Assembly: GCA_003281455.1 (NCBI GenBank)
Contig: QCBX01000001.1
Location: 62,001 to 126,000 of the forward strand
Direction: 5' to 3'
DNA from: Prochlorococcus sp. AG-347-J21
GTDB lineage: Bacteria; Cyanobacteriota; Cyanobacteriia; PCC-6307; Cyanobiaceae
Length of the DNA: 64,000 bases
The notes under the pieces were generated by a model, which was given only the letters and a program-made list of their open reading frames with translations, searched no databases and was not told the DNA's origin. Below are positions 10,864 to 22,048 of the stretch, piece by piece. The stretch's first letter is position 1; every line of letters starts with the position of its first letter. A program made the translations under genes and the position numbers.

Positions 10864-12405
10864 ATGAATCTAGAATCTTTTCCTTGGCTATCATCTATTG
10901 TTTTATTGCCTTTAATTGGGGCATTAATAATGCCTTTCTTGAATTCGAAGGAAGGAGAAGATAATACACTTCCCAGAAATATCTCATTAAGTTTTTTATT
11001 TATAGATTTTTTACTAATAATCGGCGTTCTTTTTCAAAAATTCAATCCTTCAGATAGCTCTTTACAACTGTTAGAGAGAGCTTCTTGGTTACCATCTATA
11101 GGCTTAGAGTGGTCTCTTGGCGTTGATGGGTTATCTGCTCCTTTAGTAGCTTTAAGTGGGTTAATTACATTTTTATCGGCTGCGGCCAGTTGGAAAATTA
11201 AGAAAAAATCTAATCTATATTTTGCTCTTTTACTAGTCCAAGCATCAGCACAGGCACTAGTATTTCTTTCTCAAGATTTCCTATTGTTTTTCTTGGCATG
11301 GGAACTTGAATTAGTTCCGGTGTATCTTCTTATTGCGATTTGGGGAGGGAAAAAGAAATTATATGCCGCAACTAAATTCATTCTTTATACAGCTTTAGCT
11401 TCTTTGTTAATACTCATAAGTGGATTAGCACTTGCCTTGAGTGGTGATACCTTTACTTTAAATATTACCGATTTAACCAATAAACATGCGACTGGCAGCT
11501 TAGCTTTATTATCTTATTTAGGATTTTTAATTGGTTTTGGAGTAAAACTTCCTATCTTTCCATTACATACTTGGTTACCCGATGCACATGGAGAGGCTAA
11601 TGCTCCAGTTTCAATGTTACTAGCTGGAATACTCTTAAAAATGGGAGGTTATGCTCTCTTAAGATTCAATGTTCAAATACTCCCTGAAGTACATCTTCAA
11701 ATTGCACCTGCGTTAATTATTCTTGGAATCATTAATATAATTTACGGGGCTCTAAATGCATTTGCACAAGATAATGTCAAAAGGAGAATTGCATGTAGCT
11801 CTGTGAGTCATATGGGTTTTGTTCTATTAGGGATTGGAGCAGTAGATGCTCTAGGTATTAGCGGAGCAATGCTACAAATGATCAGTCACGGACTTATAGC
11901 TGCAGCTATGTTCTTTGTTACGGGCTCTTTCTATGAAAGAACAAATACTCTTTCTATCCCAAATATGGGCGGCTTAGCAAAGGTCTTGCCAATAACTTTT
12001 GCTTTTTTCTTAGCAAGCTCACTAGCCTCTCTAGCACTACCTGGCATGAGCGGTTTTATAAGTGAAATAACTGTATTTTTAGGTATCACAAGTCAAGAAG
12101 GCTTCAGCTCTATCTTTAGATCGATCACTATTCTTATTGCAGCTATAGGTTTAGTTCTTACACCAATATATCTACTATCAATGTGTAGAAGAGTATTTTT
12201 TGGCCCTAGAATTCCTGCACTAGCTACAGTCAAAGAGATGAATGGTCGAGAATTGACAATTGGTTTCAGCTTATTGTTGCCTACTTTGGTGATAGGTTTT
12301 TGGCCAAAAATCGCGATAAATTTATACGAATCTTCAACCAATGCTCTCAGTCAGCAGCTTACTCTAGCTAAATTAGTTGGATTAATACCAACTTTAGTTA
12401 ATTAA
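10864..12405 (+). CDS. ndhD: NAD(P)H-quinone oxidoreductase chain 4 (NdhD)
   Basis: 513 aa polytopic; [36 protein letters not shown], typical of NuoM/NdhD. Confidence 0.93.
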   Translation: MNLESFPWLSSIVLLPLIGALIMPFLNSKEGEDNTLPRNISLSFLFIDFLLIIGVLFQKFNPSDSSLQLLERASWLPSIGLEWSLGVDGLSAPLVALSGLITFLSAAASWKIKKKSNLYFALLLVQASAQALVFLSQDFLLFFLAWELELVPVYLLIAIWGGKKKLYAATKFILYTALASLLILISGLALALSGDTFTLNITDLTNKHATGSLALLSYLGFLIGFGVKLPIFPLHTWLPDAHGEANAPVSMLLAGILLKMGGYALLRFNVQILPEVHLQIAPALIILGIINIIYGALNAFAQDNVKRRIACSSVSHMGFVLLGIGAVDALGISGAMLQMISHGLIAAAMFFVTGSFYERTNTLSIPNMGGLAKVLPITFAFFLASSLASLALPGMSGFISEITVFLGITSQEGFSSIFRSITILIAAIGLVLTPIYLLSMCRRVFFGPRIPALATVKEMNGRELTIGFSLLLPTLVIGFWPKIAINLYESSTNALSQQLTLAKLVGLIPTLVN

Positions 12406-12418
12406 ATTACTTTAATAA

Positions 12419-14506
12419 ATGGACACCTCAATTTTTAAATATGGAGAATTACCAGAATTTAAAAAATTTACTCCCGAAAGCATAAGTAAACAGTTCCCAG
12501 TAGTACTAGAAAAGATAGCTGAAGATTTTAAAAACATAGAAAAAAATTTATCTAATTATTTACTTCAAAATGATTTAAATTGGGATAAGGTAATAAATCC
12601 CTTGAATGAAGTAAATGAAATTCTTAGATGGAGTTGGGGAGTAATAAGTCACCTAAATGCAGTAAATAACTCTGAAAGTCTAAGAGACATTTATTCAAAA
12701 TTTCTTCCTGAGATTATTAGCTTGAGTAATAAATTCGGTCAAAGTAAAGTAATTTACAATACTTTAGTCAAGCTTAAAGAGACAAATAACTTTGATCAAA
12801 TTAAAAACAGAATTTTGGATAAAGAAATTCTTGAGATGCAACATAGAGGAATTTCACTACAAAAGGATGATCAAGAAGAATTCAACAAAATTTCAGAAAA
12901 GCTTGGAAAGCTATCAACAGACTTCAGCAATAATGTTCTCGATGCGACTAATAAATGGTTTTTAATATTAAATAACAAATCTGAAGTCGATGGCCTTCCT
13001 GAACGGGTACTTGAATTAATGGCAATTTCTGCACACAATCACTTAAAAAAAGATGAAGAAGTCGATATCAAAAATGGGCCTTGGAAATTAAGTCTAGATA
13101 TACCCACTTATACTTCATTTATGACGTATGCTACCGACCGTAATCTTAGAGAGAAACTATATAAGGCATTCGTTGGCAGGGCATCTAAAGGAGAAAATAA
13201 TAATTCTCAAATCATTGAGGAGATATTATCTCTTAGAACCAAACAGGCTAATCTACTCGGTTATAAAAGTTGGGCAGAATTAAGTTTATCAACAAAAATG
13301 GCGAAAGAAATTAAAAATGTTGAAAACCTTCTAGAAGAATTGAGAGCACCAGCATTCAAAACCGCAAAAATTGAATTAGATATGCTCGATAAGTTTTCTA
13401 AAGCAAATGGGTTTCCAGAATCACAGAATATCGAGCCATGGGATATTAGTTATTGGTCAGAACTTCTTAGAAAGGAAAAGCTCAATTTAGATCAAGAGTC
13501 CTTGAGACCTTGGTTCCCACTAAATGATGTTTTGAAAGGTTTATTTAAATTAAGTGAAAAGCTTTTTGAAATTAAAGTTGTCGAGGCAACTGATGAGGCG
13601 CCTCTTTGGAATGATGACGTTTTATTTTTTAATATCCTCAATAAAGAAGATAAGAAAATAGCATCCTTTTACCTCGATCCATATTCGAGGCCTGAATCAA
13701 AGAGAGGAGGGGCTTGGATGGATGAATGTTTGAATAAAAACAATATTGGTAAAAAGACCCTTCCTGTAGCTTATCTCGTTTGTAATCAGACTCCACCATC
13801 AAAAGACAAACCGAGTTTGATGAGTTTTGAAGAGGTTCAGACTTTGTTCCATGAATTTGGTCATGGTCTTCAACACATGCTTACCACTGTAAATCTTCCT
13901 CAAGCAGCTGGTATCAATAATGTTGAATGGGATGCAGTCGAACTTCCAAGTCAATTTATGGAAAACTGGTGTTTCCACAAAAACACACTTTTGAATATTG
14001 CTAAGCACTATAAAACGGGAGAAAAATTATCCGATGAAAATTTTGAGAAGCTCCTTAAGAATAGAACTTTCAATTGTGGAATGGCGACTCTTAGACAACT
14101 ACATTTCGCAATAACAGACCTCAGATTACACAGTAGTATTGATAAAAACGAAGGTAAAACTGCAGATGAAATAAGAAGAGAAATTGCAAAACAAACTACT
14201 GTTATTGAACCAATTCAAGAAGATCAATTTCTTTGTTGTTTTAGTCATATATTTGCAGGAGGATATTCTGCAGGATATTACTCATATAAATGGGCTGAAG
14301 TTCTAAGTGCTGATGCATTTTCAATGTTTGAAGAGGCTGATTTAGAAAACTCTGAAGATTTAAAATTAATAGGAAAGAAATTTAAAGATACAATACTAAG
14401 TCTGGGTGGAAGCTTACCTCCATTAGACATATTTAAATTATTTAGGGGAAGAGAACCACAAACAGATTCTTTAATAAGACACTTGGGTCTATCTGGAGCT
14501 ACATAA
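12419..14506 (+). CDS. prlC: M3 family oligopeptidase
   Basis: HEFGHGLQHML zinc-binding motif (HEFGH), 695 aa. Confidence 0.9.
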   Translation: MDTSIFKYGELPEFKKFTPESISKQFPVVLEKIAEDFKNIEKNLSNYLLQNDLNWDKVINPLNEVNEILRWSWGVISHLNAVNNSESLRDIYSKFLPEIISLSNKFGQSKVIYNTLVKLKETNNFDQIKNRILDKEILEMQHRGISLQKDDQEEFNKISEKLGKLSTDFSNNVLDATNKWFLILNNKSEVDGLPERVLELMAISAHNHLKKDEEVDIKNGPWKLSLDIPTYTSFMTYATDRNLREKLYKAFVGRASKGENNNSQIIEEILSLRTKQANLLGYKSWAELSLSTKMAKEIKNVENLLEELRAPAFKTAKIELDMLDKFSKANGFPESQNIEPWDISYWSELLRKEKLNLDQESLRPWFPLNDVLKGLFKLSEKLFEIKVVEATDEAPLWNDDVLFFNILNKEDKKIASFYLDPYSRPESKRGGAWMDECLNKNNIGKKTLPVAYLVCNQTPPSKDKPSLMSFEEVQTLFHEFGHGLQHMLTTVNLPQAAGINNVEWDAVELPSQFMENWCFHKNTLLNIAKHYKTGEKLSDENFEKLLKNRTFNCGMATLRQLHFAITDLRLHSSIDKNEGKTADEIRREIAKQTTVIEPIQEDQFLCCFSHIFAGGYSAGYYSYKWAEVLSADAFSMFEEADLENSEDLKLIGKKFKDTILSLGGSLPPLDIFKLFRGREPQTDSLIRHLGLSGAT

Positions 14507-15110
14507 TAATTTCATCGATTATTCTCTCTACGACTGATTTGTTTCTTACCAGATTTCTATGTTTATATACTTTTACTGATATTTTTTTCCCAAATTTTAA
14601 ATTTGTCCACCAGCCAGGGAAAACCATCATATCCCAATAAGTAAAGAAATTTATACACTCAACATTATCAAGTAAAAAATCATTATTTGCGAGCTCCCTT
14701 AAAAACTTACTATTTATTTTCATTTCTGATATTCCTCTAAAAGGGTATTTAGGTATTAATTGAGCCATCAAAGTTCCCTTGTGAGGAGAACCTATAGATA
14801 TTAATCTCCTTGTTCTTTTACATCCATTAAATTTTTGAAGCCAGTGCCTACCAATTATTCCTCCCATAGAAAATCCTAAAATATCTATTTCTTTTTCTAA
14901 ACCATATTTCTCTAAAATTAATTCGTTTAATTTATTAGTCAAATCCAGAATTGAAGTCATTCCAAATGAATGCTTAAGAGTTGGGGCAAAATATTCTATA
15001 CCAATATCATCAAGTTTTGAAGTAATAGAAGAAAAAATACTTGAAGTATTCCAAAGACCATGAATCAAAATAATTGGATTTCTTTTTTCCAATACTTTAA
15101 TTATTTTCAA
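14499..15110 (-). CDS. Alpha/beta hydrolase, lipase-like
   Basis: ILIHGLWNTSSIF, DILGFSMGGIIGRHWLQ nucleophile elbow. Confidence 0.75.
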   Translation of the reverse strand: MKIIKVLEKRNPIILIHGLWNTSSIFSSITSKLDDIGIEYFAPTLKHSFGMTSILDLTNKLNELILEKYGLEKEIDILGFSMGGIIGRHWLQKFNGCKRTRRLISIGSPHKGTLMAQLIPKYPFRGISEMKINSKFLRELANNDFLLDNVECINFFTYWDMMVFPGWWTNLKFGKKISVKVYKHRNLVRNKSVVERIIDEIIM

Positions 15111-15459
15111 GAAATCTTACTATTGACACCTTTCCATCGAAACCTGTGATTGGAGGATTGCATTTTGTCAAAATAATTTTAATTTTAGAAAGCTTAAATT
15201 CCTGATCAATGATTTCTAGAATTGAGTTTGAATATTTTTCGATTGTGAAACAATATATTTTCTTTGATTGATCTTTTAAAATTTGAACTAATTTTGAATA
15301 ATCAACTGTTTCTTTTATATCGTCATTTAAGGTACACTTTTCAAAATCAGTCCACAAAAATATATCCAAACTAAATAGTTGACCTAATTCCCTTTCTTCA
15401 TCAAGGACACCAACTCTAGCCCAAAGTTTAATATTCTCAATTTTTAAAAACGTTTCCAT
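15097..15459 (-). CDS. folB: Dihydroneopterin aldolase
   Basis: 120 aa; KIENIKLWARVGVLDEERELGQLFSLDIFL...DYSKL. Confidence 0.85.
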   Translation of the reverse strand: METFLKIENIKLWARVGVLDEERELGQLFSLDIFLWTDFEKCTLNDDIKETVDYSKLVQILKDQSKKIYCFTIEKYSNSILEIIDQEFKLSKIKIILTKCNPPITGFDGKVSIVRFLENN

Positions 15460-15461
15460 TT

Positions 15462-16781
15462 TTAAATGTTTTCAATATCTTTGTGTGTATAGATAGCCTT
15501 ACCGTTTGAAAAATCATCAACGATGTTCCCATCTCCTTTTAGGAAATATTTATAAGTTACCAAACCTTCAAGGCCTACGGGACCTCTTGGTGGCAGAGTT
15601 TGAGTAGATATCCCAACTTCAGCTCCAAATCCATATCTGAACCCATCGGCAAACCTTGTAGAGCAATTATGAAAAACACCTGCACTATCAACTATATTCA
15701 TAAATTTATTGGCATTATTTGAATTTTCGGTGATTATTCCATCTGTGTGTTTTGAACTATATTTTTGAATATGAATAATTGCCTCATCAAGATCGTCAAC
15801 AATTTTTATCGATAAGATTAAATCCAAATATTCAGTTTGCCAGTCTTCTAGACTAGCCTCATATTTTATCCCTAATTCAACTGATCTTTTATCCCCAATT
15901 AATTTAACATCTTTAGAATTGAATAAAGGTATAGCCCTTTCTAGAAAAACTGGAGCTATATCTTTATGGATTAATAAAGTTTCAATAGCATTACATGCAG
16001 CAGGGTATTGAATCTTAGAGTCTAGAGCGACTGATAAAGCCATTTCTAGATTTGCCTCATTATCTATAAATAAATGGCAAATTCCATCTGCATGCCCTAA
16101 AACAGGAATTCTTGTATTATTTTGGATGAATTTAACTAATTCATTACTTCCTCTAGGAATTATTAAATTAATATATTTTTCAAGATTCAACATTGACATA
16201 CTATCTTTTCTGCTTGTAAGTAAGCATATTGCATTTTCATCAAGACCTGATTTACCTAACCCCTGCTGCAATGCTTTGACTATTGCCGTATTCGTTAAAT
16301 TTGCTTCACTACCGCCCTTAAGAATTACTCCATTGCCTGATCTTATTGCTAGAGAACTAATCTGCATAACAGCATCTGGCCTTGATTCAAAAATAACTCC
16401 CAGAACTCCTATAGGCACAGTTTTTCTTTCTATGATCAATCCTTTAGAAATCTCTCTTTTGATTTGAACTTGATTTACAGGATCAGCCAAGTCTCCAACT
16501 TTTCTTACCCCTTCAATTCCTGAATTTAATTTTTCTTTTGATAACTTTAATCTAGAAAGTAATGCCTTTGTAGTACCTTTTTTTTCTGCACTTATATAGT
16601 CTTCATTATTAGCCTCTAAAATTTCTTTTGAATTTTTCTCAAGATAATCTGCCATAAAATTTAAGGCTTTAATTCTATTTTGATTTTCAGTCTGACTTAT
16701 TTTTATTGATGCCAAACGTACTTGATCAGCTTTTTTAACAAGATCATTTCCAGGTTGAGGAACTTCAAAAATATTTGCCAT
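15462..16781 (-). CDS. proA: Gamma-glutamyl phosphate reductase
   Basis: PIGVLGVIFESRPDAVMQISSLAIRSGNGVILKGGSEA; PAACNAIETLL. Confidence 0.96.
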   Translation of the reverse strand: MANIFEVPQPGNDLVKKADQVRLASIKISQTENQNRIKALNFMADYLEKNSKEILEANNEDYISAEKKGTTKALLSRLKLSKEKLNSGIEGVRKVGDLADPVNQVQIKREISKGLIIERKTVPIGVLGVIFESRPDAVMQISSLAIRSGNGVILKGGSEANLTNTAIVKALQQGLGKSGLDENAICLLTSRKDSMSMLNLEKYINLIIPRGSNELVKFIQNNTRIPVLGHADGICHLFIDNEANLEMALSVALDSKIQYPAACNAIETLLIHKDIAPVFLERAIPLFNSKDVKLIGDKRSVELGIKYEASLEDWQTEYLDLILSIKIVDDLDEAIIHIQKYSSKHTDGIITENSNNANKFMNIVDSAGVFHNCSTRFADGFRYGFGAEVGISTQTLPPRGPVGLEGLVTYKYFLKGDGNIVDDFSNGKAIYTHKDIENI

Positions 16782-16847
16782 AATATTTTTTTTTTAATTT
16801 AATAATAATTCAAATTAACGATTCTTTAAACAAACTTTTTTTCTGAC

Positions 16848-19800
16848 TTAGTATCTAAAAAATAATTGTACTTGACTTTTCCAATTCCCATTGTAATCAT
16901 AGGAACCCAATAATTCTAAGTTTGGATTGGCTTGAAAAGTTAAAATGCCTGTAGGAGAAAGATCATCTCTACCTGGAACGGTTTGGAAGGCAAAATTTAT
17001 CGCATCAGAAATATCCAGTCCTAGTTCAGCGACCCAAGCTTGAGAAGAAAATTCCTCATTAGAAGGTGATTGACCATCATTTTCTAAATCTAAATTTTCA
17101 TTAGAAAAAATATTATTTAAAGAGTCATTGTTTTCTATTAACGCTGGATATAAAGAGAACTGAAATCTTTCACTAAAAGCATCCGCATTATTAAGTTGTG
17201 AAATAAATGCCCTATTTATTAAATTTGCAGAGTTACCTCCAATTAAACCAATTATTTGAGATCTGTTATAAATTGGCGTACTTCTTAATTGAATTCTTTT
17301 ATTTTCATCTTCAAAAGATAATTGATCTAGAAATCCTTCATAAGAAGCTTCAATCTTGATAAGCCTTGAATTGCCAATCCCAAATGCTCCAAAACCACTC
17401 GAAGACTCATCTGCATAAAGATCACCTAAGATATTCGAATCCTGATTATTTTCACTTATAGGTATTAGAGAATCTGGAACTTTACTAACCAGAGAAAAAT
17501 TAATAAATGGAACTACACCACTTCTTGATGCGAATAAAATATAATTTTCCTTATTTTTATCAAGTTTAAAAGGGGTTGTATATAGATTCGCTCTTCCTTT
17601 TTTAAGATAAATAAGACCCCTAGCATTTAAATCTTTTCCCACCGCTCCATTTATATTAAGGTCTAATTTAGTATTTAAATAAGCTTGAACTATTTCTGAA
17701 TATTGAAGTTTAAATTCTGGTCCAAGTTTTAATTTAAGATTATTAAAACTTAAATTATCCAAATAATTTGGTAAATTTTCTCCTAAAAGAACAGAATTCA
17801 GAATTGTTTCATTTGAAATTATTTCAATATTCTTTTCATTATTCCAATAGAGCTCTGGCCAATCATTTTCATCCTCTTTTCGAATAAGATTTTTTCCTTT
17901 TTTATTATTTTTATTGGTATTATTTAAATTAATAAATCCATTATTAAAAGATAGAGATCCACCTAAAATTGGATTTTGAAATGACCCACTTAAATCTATA
18001 TCTGAATCTATTAAAAAATTAAAATTATCTTTCTTTAAATTAAATCTATTCGTTATCAAATTAATTTTTGCCTTTTCGGAATCATTCTTACTATAAAAAG
18101 GCAAAGAACCTTTTATAAAGATTTCTCCAGAATCTTCAGACTTTGCTTGAAGATTATTAATCTCTAAAGAATCAAAATCAAAAATTATTAAGCTATTAAT
18201 ATCTTTAAGAATATTGTTAAAAAAATCAATTTCAGAATCTTTAATTACTAAAAATCCATTTAAAAGGGGTTTATTTAGGGTTCCTTTTAGAATTATCCTA
18301 AGATTCATATCACCTTCTTTAAAGGTAAAGTATTCAGCAGCAAAAATATCTATTAACTCAATAAATTTTCTGTTCCCAATCACCCTTAGATCTAAGTTAT
18401 CTGATTTATTTATAGGTATTGAGCCTTTAATACTTGTTGGAAATTCAGAGTCATTTATAAGCAAAGAGAAGTCAATATCAAAAACAGAGTTATTAAATTC
18501 AATAATACCTTTCTCAAATAATATTTTGTTATTTTTAATTGATGAATTGTTAGAAGAAATTTGACTAAAGAAAGATTTATTATCAAGGTTATAAAATAAA
18601 TCCATATCAAAGCCTCCAAGAAAATCTCTTGGTTGATTTAAAAAAATATTTGAAGCATTTAATGGTAGTTTTTTAATTTTTAAAGAACCATTACCTTTTA
18701 ATAATCCCCCTTCCAAATCAATAGAAAATTCCTCTTTTTTATTTTTATTATCATCTCTAAAGACATCAAGATAGCCATTTAATTTTGCATTTAATTTATA
18801 GTTGCTTGGCCTATCCCCATAAATAGCTACTTTTGCATTATATCTACTATTGAATTTATCAAAATATTTTTGCAAGTTAAAATTGTCGTCTTGCGCATTA
18901 TTACTTTCAATAAAGTTATTTATAAAATCTATCCTCTCTTTAAAAGAATTATTTTCTTTATTTATCTCTAAATCATCCAAGATGTTAGAATTTATCGTTT
19001 GAAAAACTTTTTTATTATCAAAATTAAAAATATCAAACGCAGTTAGGACCGTCCAACTAGTACTAATATCATTAAAGTATAAATTAATTAAATTATTTTT
19101 ATTTGAGTCATAATCCACTTCAATTATTCCCCCGTCAATTGGATATAATGATGAATTTATCAAAAATGAATTATCATTAAAACTAAAATCAAATAATGAA
19201 TTTGCTAACTTTATATTTCTATATTTACCTAGACTCAAAGCCAGTCTTCCATCAATATAGGACTGGTCTGAATTTATTGATCCAGAACCATTAATAATTC
19301 CTTCAATCCTATCGAATTGATTATTTCTTATTGATAATTCAAGCTCATCAAGAGGAAAATTTTTAGCTTCCCAAATATAACTATTATTCTCTTTAATTAC
19401 TTCTATGCTTCCTTTATTAGAATTAAATAATCTACTAAAAGATAAATTATCTAATTTAAGATTAGGATCAAACTTTATAGAAAGAAATGAAGGAATTGGA
19501 GAGTATCTATTTTTCATATTTAAGAGAAATTGATTATTTTCATTTTTAATTTCTCCCTCCCATATTTCTCTTATTCGTATACCTTTGAAGTGCGGATAAT
19601 CAACATTAAACTTTATTGAAATATCGGGATCAGTAATTTTTCCTTTTAATTGGCCTTTAGCAGTAACGAAACCCCTAATGTCATTATTCCGGAAAATATT
19701 TAAATTAGATAATTGAGTTCTATTTATTTTTAGACTGGAATTGATTTCACCAAAATTAATTCCTCTTCTATCAAACCAATATGGAAGATGCCCCCATAGT

Positions 19801-20807
19801 TCAATATCTGGATTCAGACTGTTAACATATCCAACGCTTCCTTTAAGATCAATTTTATTAGAACTTTTATTTAATGGGATATTTAGATTAAAGTTTGAAT
19901 TCAAAGTTCCGTAATTTAAGTTTGCAGAATTTCCTATTAAATTATTATCTTTACAAAAAAAACTAGTTGAATCTGAATTTATATTCTCTGAAAAATCTTC
20001 TGGTTTTATTTTTAAATTAGTAAAAGAAAATCTTCCTTCACAAAATGTACGCTTTGATGATTTATTAAATTTAAAGTTAGATTTAAATATACCCTTCTTA
20101 AAGCTAATTTTTCTGTTACCAATACTATATTCGGAGCTCTCAAGATCTAATCCTCTAGAAAACAACTCTAGCTTTAAAAAGTCTTTATTTAATTTTGTAT
20201 TAAATTTAAATGCTAGAAGACCTTTACCATCAAAATTTGATTTTACATTCGCAATGATTTGTCTATTTCTTGTCTTGTAAATAACATTACCTTTTACTTT
20301 TGTTTTTAATCCTGCATTGTTAAACTTCAGATCTGAATAATTATTTAAGTTAAAGATCAACTCATACTTTGATTTTGATTTTTTTGTAATTCTATCTTTT
20401 TCATAAGGTTTGTCCCTTTTAAAAAAATCTCTATCTATATTTATGGCAGCTTCCTTAGGACTTATTTTTACAATCCATTTTTGTTTAAAAAAAGATCTAA
20501 AAGGCATAATGCCAACATATACATTTTTGGCTGTAATTTCAGAATCTATATTTTTTTTATCATTAATTTTTGAATTACCCAAAGAAATACCTAGAAATCT
20601 AATCCCGACATAATTTCCTAAATCAACATTTTTATCTAAGAGATTCTCAATACTTTTTTCTAGTTCTAATTTCCTAGAACTATAAGTTTCTTTTAAAAAA
20701 TTATTTAATAAAAAAGTGCCTAAAAAACCTAAAGGTAAAAGCATCCCTACCAAAAGAATCTTAGTATTTAAATTTAGAGATCTAATTTTTTTCAAGTTAG
20801 AGCCCAA
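16848..20807 (-). CDS. tamB: TamB/DUF490 family translocation and assembly protein
   Basis: 1319 aa, N-terminal TM, repetitive beta-rich body, conserved C-terminal DUF490-like end (SAWVAELGLDISDAINFAFQTVPGRDDLSPTGILTFQANPNLELLGSYD). Confidence 0.8.
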   Translation of the reverse strand: MGSNLKKIRSLNLNTKILLVGMLLPLGFLGTFLLNNFLKETYSSRKLELEKSIENLLDKNVDLGNYVGIRFLGISLGNSKINDKKNIDSEITAKNVYVGIMPFRSFFKQKWIVKISPKEAAINIDRDFFKRDKPYEKDRITKKSKSKYELIFNLNNYSDLKFNNAGLKTKVKGNVIYKTRNRQIIANVKSNFDGKGLLAFKFNTKLNKDFLKLELFSRGLDLESSEYSIGNRKISFKKGIFKSNFKFNKSSKRTFCEGRFSFTNLKIKPEDFSENINSDSTSFFCKDNNLIGNSANLNYGTLNSNFNLNIPLNKSSNKIDLKGSVGYVNSLNPDIELWGHLPYWFDRRGINFGEINSSLKINRTQLSNLNIFRNNDIRGFVTAKGQLKGKITDPDISIKFNVDYPHFKGIRIREIWEGEIKNENNQFLLNMKNRYSPIPSFLSIKFDPNLKLDNLSFSRLFNSNKGSIEVIKENNSYIWEAKNFPLDELELSIRNNQFDRIEGIINGSGSINSDQSYIDGRLALSLGKYRNIKLANSLFDFSFNDNSFLINSSLYPIDGGIIEVDYDSNKNNLINLYFNDISTSWTVLTAFDIFNFDNKKVFQTINSNILDDLEINKENNSFKERIDFINNFIESNNAQDDNFNLQKYFDKFNSRYNAKVAIYGDRPSNYKLNAKLNGYLDVFRDDNKNKKEEFSIDLEGGLLKGNGSLKIKKLPLNASNIFLNQPRDFLGGFDMDLFYNLDNKSFFSQISSNNSSIKNNKILFEKGIIEFNNSVFDIDFSLLINDSEFPTSIKGSIPINKSDNLDLRVIGNRKFIELIDIFAAEYFTFKEGDMNLRIILKGTLNKPLLNGFLVIKDSEIDFFNNILKDINSLIIFDFDSLEINNLQAKSEDSGEIFIKGSLPFYSKNDSEKAKINLITNRFNLKKDNFNFLIDSDIDLSGSFQNPILGGSLSFNNGFINLNNTNKNNKKGKNLIRKEDENDWPELYWNNEKNIEIISNETILNSVLLGENLPNYLDNLSFNNLKLKLGPEFKLQYSEIVQAYLNTKLDLNINGAVGKDLNARGLIYLKKGRANLYTTPFKLDKNKENYILFASRSGVVPFINFSLVSKVPDSLIPISENNQDSNILGDLYADESSSGFGAFGIGNSRLIKIEASYEGFLDQLSFEDENKRIQLRSTPIYNRSQIIGLIGGNSANLINRAFISQLNNADAFSERFQFSLYPALIENNDSLNNIFSNENLDLENDGQSPSNEEFSSQAWVAELGLDISDAINFAFQTVPGRDDLSPTGILTFQANPNLELLGSYDYNGNWKSQVQLFFRY

Positions 20808-20859
20808 AAATAGAGTAGGCTTACAAAATATAAGAAATTAATCAGGTCAAAGCCACTAA

Positions 20860-21303
20860 ATGTCTTTTTTTGAACTATTAGAGAACTCACCCAAAATTTT
20901 TGGATTCTTTGGAATATTTCTTTTCATTTGCACAATAGCAGCTTTTATATTTAATTTTGGTTTTAAATTTCGAATAATTGGAGCAACTATCTTTTCATTA
21001 TTGCTTTCTTTAAGTAGTTGGGCATTTATACAAAGTTACTCCGAAAAGGTTGTAATAGAAGGTGCAAAATATGTTCCTATTGTTTATGACAATGGGTTCG
21101 ATTTAATTATTGCTAAAGCAGATGATGACTTTCCAGAAGAATCTATTGACCCAACTTTAGAACAATTATCGGAAAACTTAAGGAAAGGTAGCAGATCTGG
21201 TGCGAATGTAAAAATAAAGATAAGAAAAGTTGAAAAAATTTCAGATGGAGTAAGTAAACCAGTGGTTATAGGAGAAGTTCAGAAAAATGTCAAAATGAAT
21301 TAG
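20860..21303 (+). CDS. Ycf51/DUF2518-like membrane protein
   Basis: Two N-terminal TM segments and conserved C-terminal domain; similarity recalled, not searched. Confidence 0.6.
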   Translation: MSFFELLENSPKIFGFFGIFLFICTIAAFIFNFGFKFRIIGATIFSLLLSLSSWAFIQSYSEKVVIEGAKYVPIVYDNGFDLIIAKADDDFPEESIDPTLEQLSENLRKGSRSGANVKIKIRKVEKISDGVSKPVVIGEVQKNVKMN

Positions 21304-21314
21304 TCTCTTAAACA

Positions 21315-21722
21315 ATGCAAAGTAAAACCTTTTTAGATATTTTACCAAATAATTTTAGACATGAGAAATCTTTTTTTGTTCAAAATAATTTAACTGATAT
21401 TGAAAAATTAAGTAATCTTTCTGACCTAGAAATAAATGAGATTCAAAGAACATATTCACTATGTACATTGAATAATCTAAAGAAAATTAGAGCTATAGCT
21501 ATTTTTAAAAAAGAAATTGGAATTTCTCCACCGCAAGCATATCTACTTTTGCATTGCGGCATATCTTCTATTAAATCATTATCACTATCTACTCCTTACG
21601 AATTAGAGCGAAAAATTGGAAGATTAGAAAGAACTCTTAGAGTAAAAACTGAAACAGATACAACTTTTGCTCTCTTAAAAGAATGGATTAAAAAAGCTAG
21701 TCAAATCTACAAATCTATTTGA
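21315..21722 (+). CDS. DUF4332-like (helix-hairpin-helix) protein
   Basis: 135 aa; GISPPQAYLLLHCGISSIKSLSLSTPYELERKIGRLERTL. Confidence 0.5.
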   Translation: MQSKTFLDILPNNFRHEKSFFVQNNLTDIEKLSNLSDLEINEIQRTYSLCTLNNLKKIRAIAIFKKEIGISPPQAYLLLHCGISSIKSLSLSTPYELERKIGRLERTLRVKTETDTTFALLKEWIKKASQIYKSI

Positions 21723-21768
21723 AATCTTGGTTAAAAAAAATTTTTAATGTAGAATTTAGAAAAAGTTA

Positions 21769-22041
21769 GTGAAAATGAAACCTCTGCTATTTTTATTATT
21801 TTTGTTTTCCAACTCTTTATACCCTGTTTTTAGTCAATCTAACCTACTGGAAAATGTAAAAAAGAATCCAAATGAGGCTAGGAATTTATGTAATAAGTTT
21901 AAAGAGTTTAATTCAAAAGGTATTTCAGCTAGTTCAGATAAAGCTATAGACTACGTATCAAACAAAAAAAAGTTAACTCCCGTTAACGCAGAGATATTTT
22001 CTATTTACGTCATTGGGCTTCACTGTCCAGACATTATCTAA
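21769..22041 (+). CDS. Small hypothetical protein with predicted signal peptide
   Basis: 90 aa ORF; hydrophobic N-terminus MKMKPLLFLLFLFSNSLYPVFS. Confidence 0.55.
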   Translation: MKMKPLLFLLFLFSNSLYPVFSQSNLLENVKKNPNEARNLCNKFKEFNSKGISASSDKAIDYVSNKKKLTPVNAEIFSIYVIGLHCPDII

Positions 22042-22048
22042 AGCCTAA

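Noticed and set aside
16126-16467. 113-aa plus-strand ORF opposite proA
   Set aside because: Shadow ORF; proA is unambiguous on the other strand.
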